From: Oscillospiraceae bacterium
GTDB taxonomy: Bacteria; Bacillota; Clostridia; Oscillospirales; Ruminococcaceae
Direction of reading: 5' to 3'
Length of the DNA stretch: 10,882 nt
Assembly: GCA_017544185.1 (NCBI GenBank)
Contig: JAFYEQ010000220.1
Location: 1-10,882, forward strand
This document shows positions 6,960 through 10,882 of the stretch, in pieces. The notes beneath the pieces are model-generated. The model was not told the DNA's origin and did not search any database. It saw only the letters and a list, made by a program, of their open reading frames with translations. Every line of letters starts with the position of its first letter. The first letter of the stretch is position 1. The position numbers and the translations under genes are program-made.

Positions 6960-7061
6960 GCGGGAGTAGCTCAGTGGTAGAGCATCGAAAGATATGTCTT
7001 GGGAAAGATATTTACAGCACAGAACAGAGTGTCGGCGGTCCGATCCCGCTCTCCTGCACCA
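6960..7061 (+). ncRNA. RNA2: CCA-ended tRNA-like RNA lacking an anticodon arm
   Basis: The acceptor is GCGGGAG (6960-6966) with CTCCTGC (7051-7057), seven pairs including G3-U70, then A73 and encoded CCA (7059-7061). T8 and A9 follow the 5' strand. The D-arm is GCTC/GAGC with loop AGTGGTA (6969-6983). The T-arm is GGCGG/CCGCT with loop TCCGATC (7034-7050). Between the D and T arms are 50 nt (6984-7033) where a tRNA has about 22. They contain no 5-bp stem with a 7-nt loop. They can instead form ATGTCTT/AAGATAT (6994-7000, 7005-7011) closed by a GGGA tetraloop, and GCAC/GTGT (7017-7020, 7029-7032). The RNA should therefore be matured and CCA-ended like a tRNA but cannot read codons. Both halves resemble ordinary tRNA; the T-arm is close to bacterial tRNA-Ala. 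It lies on the same strand as rtcB, 39 bp after its stop. A decayed tRNA gene is the alternative, but the intact arms argue against it. Confidence 0.8.
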
Positions 7062-7075
7062 TAACGATCATCATG

Positions 7076-7120
7076 AAAAACGCTGCACCGACCCGATAGG
7101 GCCACGGCGCAGCGTCTTGT
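7076..7120 (-). terminator. Terminator for the peptide/secreted-protein operon, possibly bidirectional
   Basis: ACGCTGC (7080-7086) pairs with GCAGCGT (7109-7115), with inner stems CCG/CGG (7088-7090, 7105-7107) and CCC/GGG around GATA (7092-7101). On the minus strand the stem runs into five Ts (7080-7076), as an intrinsic terminator should. On the plus strand only TCTTGT follows, so termination of RNA2 transcripts there would be weaker. Confidence 0.75.
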
Positions 7121-7150
7121 CATCAGCTCATGCTGGTATGTGATCAGCGG

Positions 7151-7270
7151 TCATCCGCCATAGGGCAGCTCATCATTGCTCGGGTCGTTCTCCGGATCTG
7201 ACATCTCCATGATGTCTGCCGTCCCAAATACTATTATCTCCAGCTCGGGAGATACATACTCCTTTTCCAT
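7151..7270 (-). CDS. Small peptide of 39 residues, unrecognised
   Basis: The ATG at 7270 is preceded by GGGGGAG (7284-7278) at 7 nt spacing, and the stop is TGA at 7153-7151. The gene starts 16 bp after the stop of the secreted-protein gene on the same strand, so the two are probably co-transcribed. The peptide is acidic, with no signal peptide or membrane segment. It has a PELEIIVFGTADI core (residues 8-20) and a polar tail ending NDELPYGG. Short clostridial peptides with a PELEI-like core and an acidic or glycine-ending tail are familiar to me but I cannot name a function. A precursor-peptide role is conceivable, yet no modification or export enzyme is present in the window. Confidence 0.65.
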   Translation of the reverse strand: MEKEYVSPELEIIVFGTADIMEMSDPENDPSNDELPYGG

Positions 7271-7286
7271 ATCTGTTCTCCCCCTG

Positions 7287-9365
7287 TCAGTTTTGTGTTA
7301 CATGCTCATAATAGTTGTACAGCGCCTTGCATACGTCCTTAACGGCTGCGAGATCTTCATCTTTGTTGTTTATCGCCCATGACATGTACTGCCCTGCGTT
7401 GACATCCACTGTATATGGGCTGTCTAGGACTGTATCGTCGTAGGTAAGTTTGTAATTGAACAACAGTTTGTTGATCGCAACAGGATCGGTCTTTATGACC
7501 ACGAACTTCTTGCCGTTCTTCTCCACATTGGTGATCTCTTTCTGGTCGATCTGGAACTTTTCCTGCAGATATGCTATCGCTCCGTCCTGCGTACCGCTGA
7601 CTACACGGAATGCCAGCGACAGATAGGGATCGTGCTTCAGCACGAGGCTCATGCCCTCGTAACGTATCGGAGCATCATTAGCTTCCAGTCTCTCGTTCAG
7701 AGCCACCTTTGCAAAAGCCGCCCTTTCAAACTTTACGTTCGAATAGTCCGCACCCTCTCCGGCGAGCGTCATGCCTTCGATCTGTCCGGTCTTATAGTTT
7801 AGAGCCACCTGTGCGGCAGCACCGTAGGACAGCATAGAACGGCACACAGCCTTGACCTTATCATCATAGTCGCCCTTGGTGACAGTATCTGCATAATCGT
7901 AAACGGAGACATAGCCTGTTGCCTGAGTTTCACTGCCCTTTTGCAGCTCTAACGCATACTCATCCCGCATGTTCTTGGCAGGGGTCTCGAATTGGAGCAC
8001 ATAGCCCTGAGCCGTTTCATCAAGGTCACTCACGTAGTGCGAGATACTGCTGCTGCCATTAACGAGTGATATAAAGTAGTCTCCCGCCCACTCGTCCTCG
8101 GGGATCGGGATGTATATGTTCATGGCGAGATTGCCTGTCGCACTGCCGGACGGGTCTGCCTGCATCAGGATCTCCAGTTTTGGCAGTATGATGTCATTCA
8201 TATTTACCACGTTGTCGCCGTTCTGATCCGCCAGCGGTGTGCCGTGGTCATCGGAGTAGTAATGGCCGTCGCTTCCCATCCAGTACTCTATATGGCCTTC
8301 ATCCGTATATGTGGCCGGAACTCTCGCATGATGAGTATAGACCACGATTGGAAAGCTGCGCATATAACGTTCGCGTGTACCGGTGTATTTGTTCCAGTTC
8401 TTGTTGTCGCGGCTGGTCTCAAGTTCAATGCCTTCGCCTAACTCGATCACGCCGTGATCATCGGAGTATGGTCCGTTGCCGATACCGTCGGCGAATTCTC
8501 CGCCTTCGGCATGTACCTCACCGCCGAAGATCCTGAAAGTTCCGCCTTCACTGCTGTGTTCGCTATTTTGAGACACGCCGCCGATACCGGCACCGGTGAA
8601 CTCATAGGATCCATTCTCGTATTTGCTTCCTACAGCTGTGACATTACCGCCGTAGATCTCAACTATCCCGCTTGCACCTAAATAAGCGGCAGTACCCTCA
8701 CCATAAACGCCCGCACCGATACCGGCAGCACCGCCTCCGCCAAGTGCGAACACCGTGCCGCCGTAGATCCTTACAGTGCCATTGTCAGAGAAAGATCCAC
8801 TACCGCAGCCACCGCCGATACCTGCACATGTCAAATTTCCGGTGGCATTTATATTCCCACCGTAGATATTTATAGTGCCGCATGAGGATCCGGGGCTTCC
8901 GCCTATGCCGGCACAGCCTATGTCACCGGACGTTACCAATTTACCTGTGCCGAGCTGCTGCGCATATATATTCAGTGTAGCATCGCTATCACCACTACGG
9001 GTGAAAACGATCCCTTTAGGAGCCGTGAGCGTAGCACCGTCACAGAGGATCAGATCCACATCACCATAGCCCCCAACATATAGAGTTCTACTGAGCGTGA
9101 CATTTCCCTTGACCACAAATGCTCCGCCTAGCAGCCTACGTGTACTTTCTGTGACTTCTGTATACCCTCCCTGTTCGACCGTTTCAGTGTCTGTGACCAC
9201 CTTAGTGCCGTCCCAGTCCGCAGTCACATATGAGATCTCACCCTCCGCGCTCACCACGGCGCCGAAGCTGTCCGGCAGGAGACCTCCGGTCACTGCGGGC
9301 AGAGCACCGCTCACGAGAGCCAGCGCCAGCAAGCCCGCCGTGACTATCCTTATCGTTTTTTTCAT
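7287..9365 (-). CDS. Secreted repeat protein with predicted beta-helix region
   Basis: The product has 692 residues; GGAGGA lies 5 nt before the ATG. A signal peptide (MKKTIRIVTAGLLALALVSG and onward) probably ends after VSA at 38-40. Residues about 80-310 carry four imperfect repeats of the form INIYGG-NxxAxG-AGIGGG (163-186, 196-219, 233-263, 275-298) that suggest a right-handed beta-helix, as in carbohydrate-binding or adhesin-like surface proteins. Residues 345-398 resemble a common Clostridia module (ATYTDEGHIEYW, then HYYSDDHGTPLA and DIILPKLE), but the usual CxxC cysteines are missing. Residues 410-692 form a C-terminal region, with VKAVCRSMLSYGAAAQVALNY, seen in many Ruminococcus exported proteins. 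No LPXTG motif, dockerin pair or catalytic motif is evident, so it is probably released or loosely attached. Its ligand is unknown. Confidence 0.8.
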   Translation of the reverse strand: MKKTIRIVTAGLLALALVSGALPAVTGGLLPDSFGAVVSAEGEISYVTADWDGTKVVTDTETVEQGGYTEVTESTRRLLGGAFVVKGNVTLSRTLYVGGYGDVDLILCDGATLTAPKGIVFTRSGDSDATLNIYAQQLGTGKLVTSGDIGCAGIGGSPGSSCGTINIYGGNINATGNLTCAGIGGGCGSGSFSDNGTVRIYGGTVFALGGGGAAGIGAGVYGEGTAAYLGASGIVEIYGGNVTAVGSKYENGSYEFTGAGIGGVSQNSEHSSEGGTFRIFGGEVHAEGGEFADGIGNGPYSDDHGVIELGEGIELETSRDNKNWNKYTGTRERYMRSFPIVVYTHHARVPATYTDEGHIEYWMGSDGHYYSDDHGTPLADQNGDNVVNMNDIILPKLEILMQADPSGSATGNLAMNIYIPIPEDEWAGDYFISLVNGSSSISHYVSDLDETAQGYVLQFETPAKNMRDEYALELQKGSETQATGYVSVYDYADTVTKGDYDDKVKAVCRSMLSYGAAAQVALNYKTGQIEGMTLAGEGADYSNVKFERAAFAKVALNERLEANDAPIRYEGMSLVLKHDPYLSLAFRVVSGTQDGAIAYLQEKFQIDQKEITNVEKNGKKFVVIKTDPVAINKLLFNYKLTYDDTVLDSPYTVDVNAGQYMSWAINNKDEDLAAVKDVCKALYNYYEHVTQN

Positions 9366-9474
9366 ATCGTTCCTCCTTTTTCCATCGAAAAAGCTTTATA
9401 CAGAAAAAGCATCTCATGGGGCCACGCCCATACCGTAAGGTGCGCATCCGCCCATGTGTTCTTTACATATATAC
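9366..9474 (-). promoter_or_regulatory. 5' leader of the secreted-protein gene with a stem-loop
   Basis: Between the predicted start of transcription (about 9474) and the ATG lie about 109 nt. CATGGG (9415-9420) can pair with CCCATG (9451-9456), enclosing an ACC/GGT hairpin (9432-9441). A repeated GCTTTTTC follows on the minus strand, before the ribosome binding site. It matches no riboswitch consensus I recognise; a role in mRNA stability is as likely as regulation. Confidence 0.35.
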
Positions 9475-9480
9475 GTATCA

Positions 9481-9509
9481 ATTATATCATAAGTATGTAT
9501 AAAAGTCAA
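9481..9509 (-). promoter_or_regulatory. Sigma-A promoter for the secreted-protein operon
   Basis: On the minus strand TTGACT (9509-9504) and a perfect TATAAT (9486-9481) are separated by exactly 17 nt. This is close to consensus and implies strong transcription of the secreted protein and the small peptide. Confidence 0.85.
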
Positions 9510-9537
9510 GAGGGCATGAGAGATCATGTAGCATCCT

Positions 9538-9561
9538 ACAGATCCCGCAGGGCGGATCTGT
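9538..9561. other. Intergenic hairpin upstream of the secreted-protein promoter
   Basis: ACAGAT (9538-9543) pairs with ATCTGT (9556-9561), and CCGC (9545-9548) with GCGG (9552-9555), leaving one bulged C and an AGG loop. There is no U-tract on either strand. It lies 28 bp beyond the -35 element. Its function is unknown; it could be the remnant of a terminator or a protein-binding inverted repeat. Confidence 0.4.
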
Positions 9562-9627
9562 GCTGTTTACATCGTTCTATGCGTGATATGAAGACGGGCG
9601 CACACACAGGTACGCCCTCATAGCCAA

Positions 9628-9657
9628 CAAAAAGACCGCAGCGTCAGCTGCGGTCTT
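9628..9657 (-). terminator. Intrinsic terminator of the ABC-ATPase gene
   Basis: On the minus strand AAGACCGCAGC (9657-9647) pairs perfectly over 11 bp with GCTGCGGTCTT (9642-9632) around a TGAC loop. It is followed by a run of Ts and sits 17 bp after the ATPase stop. Confidence 0.93.
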
Positions 9658-9673
9658 GTAAGCAAGTCTATCA

Positions 9674-10816
9674 TCAGTTGATGACGGTCTTCTCGGTCTC
9701 CTTGTCGAAGATGTGCATTTTGTTGGGATCGAGAGCCACGCTGATCTTGTCCTGAGGACGAGCGGTGGATCTGGGATCAACACGGGCGGTGAGGGGGATG
9801 CCCTCGCAGGTGAGGTACAGATAGGTCTCTGCACCCATCATTTCGGTTACGTCTACGTTAGCCTCGATGATGCCTGTTGTAGCTGTGGAGATGAACATTT
9901 CCTCATCGTGGATGCTCTCGGGTCTTACGCCGAGGACAACGTCCTTGTCAACGTAGTAGTTGAGTGCTTCTGCGTCAGCCTTGGCTGTCGGGATCTCAAC
10001 ATAGAACTTTCTGCCTCTGGATGTCTTTGTATCCTCGGAGCCGAACTCAACGGTGTACTTGCCGTCGATGATGCGGAGATGAGCGTCGATGAAGTTCATC
10101 TGAGGAGAGCCCATGAAGCCTGCAACGAACTGGTTGACAGGGCTGGTGTAGAGGTTCTGGGGAGTGTCCACCTGCTGAACGAAGCCGTCCTTCATAACAA
10201 CGATACGGTCGCCCATCGTCATAGCCTCTGTCTGGTCATGTGTAACGTAGATGAACGTGGTACCCAGCTTCTTGTGGAGCTTCGAGAGCTCGGTTCTCAT
10301 CTGTGCACGGAGCTTCGCATCCAGGTTGGACAGCGGCTCGTCGAGAAGGAATACCTGAGGATCACGAACGATAGCACGGCCGAGCGCAACACGCTGTCTC
10401 TGACCGCCGGAGAGAGCCTTCGGCTTTCTGTCGAGCAGGTGAGCGATATCGAGTATCTTTGCGGCTTCTTCAACGAGCTTCTTGATCTCGTCCTTCGGAA
10501 CCTTTCTGAGCTTAAGGCCGAAAGCCATGTTCTCGAAAACTGTCATGTGCGGATAGAGAGCGTAGTTCTGGAAAACCATTGCGATATCTCTGTCCTTAGG
10601 AGCGATATCATTAACGAGTCTGTCGCCTATATAAAGCTCGCCCTCTGATATCTCCTCGAGACCAGCGATCATACGGAGAGTTGTTGACTTACCGCAGCCT
10701 GACGGTCCAACGAGAACGATAAACTCCTTATCTCTTATCTCTAAATTTACATCTGAAACAGCGACAACGCCGCCCGGATATTTCTTATAACTGTTTTTAA
10801 GTGTTAAGCCTGCCAT
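9674..10816 (-). CDS. ugpC: MsmX/UgpC/MalK-type sugar ABC transporter ATP-binding protein
   Basis: The product has 380 residues, the full length for this family. GGAGGA (10833-10828) lies 11 nt before the ATG, slightly long. The nucleotide-binding domain has Walker [10 protein letters not shown] (37-45), Q-loop Q83 in [10 protein letters not shown], signature LSGGQ (135-139), Walker B VFLLDEP with D159 and E160, and H-loop H193. Residues about 240-380 form the MalK-type regulatory TOBE/OB region ([20 protein letters not shown]). It energises import of sugars or glycerol phosphate by binding membrane permeases on the cytoplasmic side. No permease or binding-protein gene is adjacent. In Firmicutes such orphan ATPases (MsmX, MsmK) often serve several sugar importers, and that is the likelier role here; the ugpC symbol follows common automatic naming and does not prove the substrate. 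Single-gene transcript by its own terminator. Confidence 0.92.
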   Translation of the reverse strand: MAGLTLKNSYKKYPGGVVAVSDVNLEIRDKEFIVLVGPSGCGKSTTLRMIAGLEEISEGELYIGDRLVNDIAPKDRDIAMVFQNYALYPHMTVFENMAFGLKLRKVPKDEIKKLVEEAAKILDIAHLLDRKPKALSGGQRQRVALGRAIVRDPQVFLLDEPLSNLDAKLRAQMRTELSKLHKKLGTTFIYVTHDQTEAMTMGDRIVVMKDGFVQQVDTPQNLYTSPVNQFVAGFMGSPQMNFIDAHLRIIDGKYTVEFGSEDTKTSRGRKFYVEIPTAKADAEALNYYVDKDVVLGVRPESIHDEEMFISTATTGIIEANVDVTEMMGAETYLYLTCEGIPLTARVDPRSTARPQDKISVALDPNKMHIFDKETEKTVIN

Positions 10817-10882
10817 TTTTAATCTGTTCCTCCAGTATACAAGTGTGCCGATATATTTTTTTCCGCTATCAGCTATGACAAA

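Noticed and set aside
6960..7061. RNA2 as an intron-containing tRNA spliced by RtcB
   Set aside because: No 5-bp anticodon stem can be formed between the bases after the D-arm (TCGAA) and those before the T-arm, so removing an insert does not restore a tRNA.
6960..7061. RNA2 as a tmRNA or tmRNA fragment
   Set aside because: It shares G3-U70 and CCA, but is only 102 nt long, has a full D-arm, and lacks a tag reading frame and pseudoknots.
8175..8235. Dockerin domain in the secreted protein (DQNGDNVVNMND)
   Set aside because: Only one Ca-binding-like loop is present, without the second repeat or dockerin helices; the surroundings fit the EYW/YYSDDHG/DIILPKLE module better.
9415..9456. Cyclic-di-GMP or other known riboswitch in the secreted-protein leader
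   Set aside because: None of the conserved bases of riboswitch classes I know could be matched; only a short stem-loop is visible.
10834..10882. Promoter of the ABC-ATPase gene
   Set aside because: TTGTCA and TATATC can be picked out on the minus strand, but their 20-nt spacing is poor and the window ends there, so no call is made.

Overview
The window looks like chromosomal DNA of a Ruminococcus-like clostridium (Oscillospiraceae, Firmicutes). This is inferred from three things: moderately GC-rich genes with heavy use of the Ile codon ATA and strong GGAGG ribosome binding sites; an EF-G/TetM-like GTPase fused to a NYN domain; and a secreted repeat protein whose C-terminal region resembles that of many Ruminococcus exported proteins. 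No IS element, CRISPR array, rRNA gene or ordinary tRNA gene was seen.

Left part, + strand (1-3816): the 3' end of a TetM/EF-G-like GTPase with a C-terminal YacP-type NYN domain, followed 25 bp later by one WYL-domain regulator gene and, 1 bp after its stop, by a second WYL-type gene. An intrinsic terminator closes this block.

Centre, + strand (3854-7061), is the most interesting part: an RNA-repair/RNA-quality-control cassette. A promoter with an extended -10 element leads into a structured RNA (RNA1, 3888-3990) that combines a Y-RNA-like terminal stem with a tRNA-like module. A folded leader follows, then a DUF2828/Ro60-like protein with a von Willebrand A domain, then an RtcB-type RNA ligase. 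Immediately after rtcB lies a second tRNA-like RNA (RNA2, 6960-7061). RNA2 has perfect acceptor, D and T arms and an encoded CCA, but the anticodon arm is replaced by about 50 nt that contain no anticodon arm. The two RNAs share an unusual T-loop (TCCGA, with C at position 55), the 9-mer CATCGAAAG and the same small internal-loop helix. RNA2 also carries the G3-U70 pair and A73 that mark substrates of alanyl-tRNA synthetase. The working model is a Ro ribonucleoprotein that carries tRNA-mimicking Y-like RNAs alongside an RNA ligase, possibly controlled by the WYL proteins.

Right part, - strand (7076-10882): a well-defined sigma-A promoter drives a secreted beta-helix-type repeat protein and a 39-residue peptide gene, ending at a shared terminator. 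Further right is an MsmX/UgpC/MalK-type sugar-ABC-transporter ATPase with its own strong terminator.
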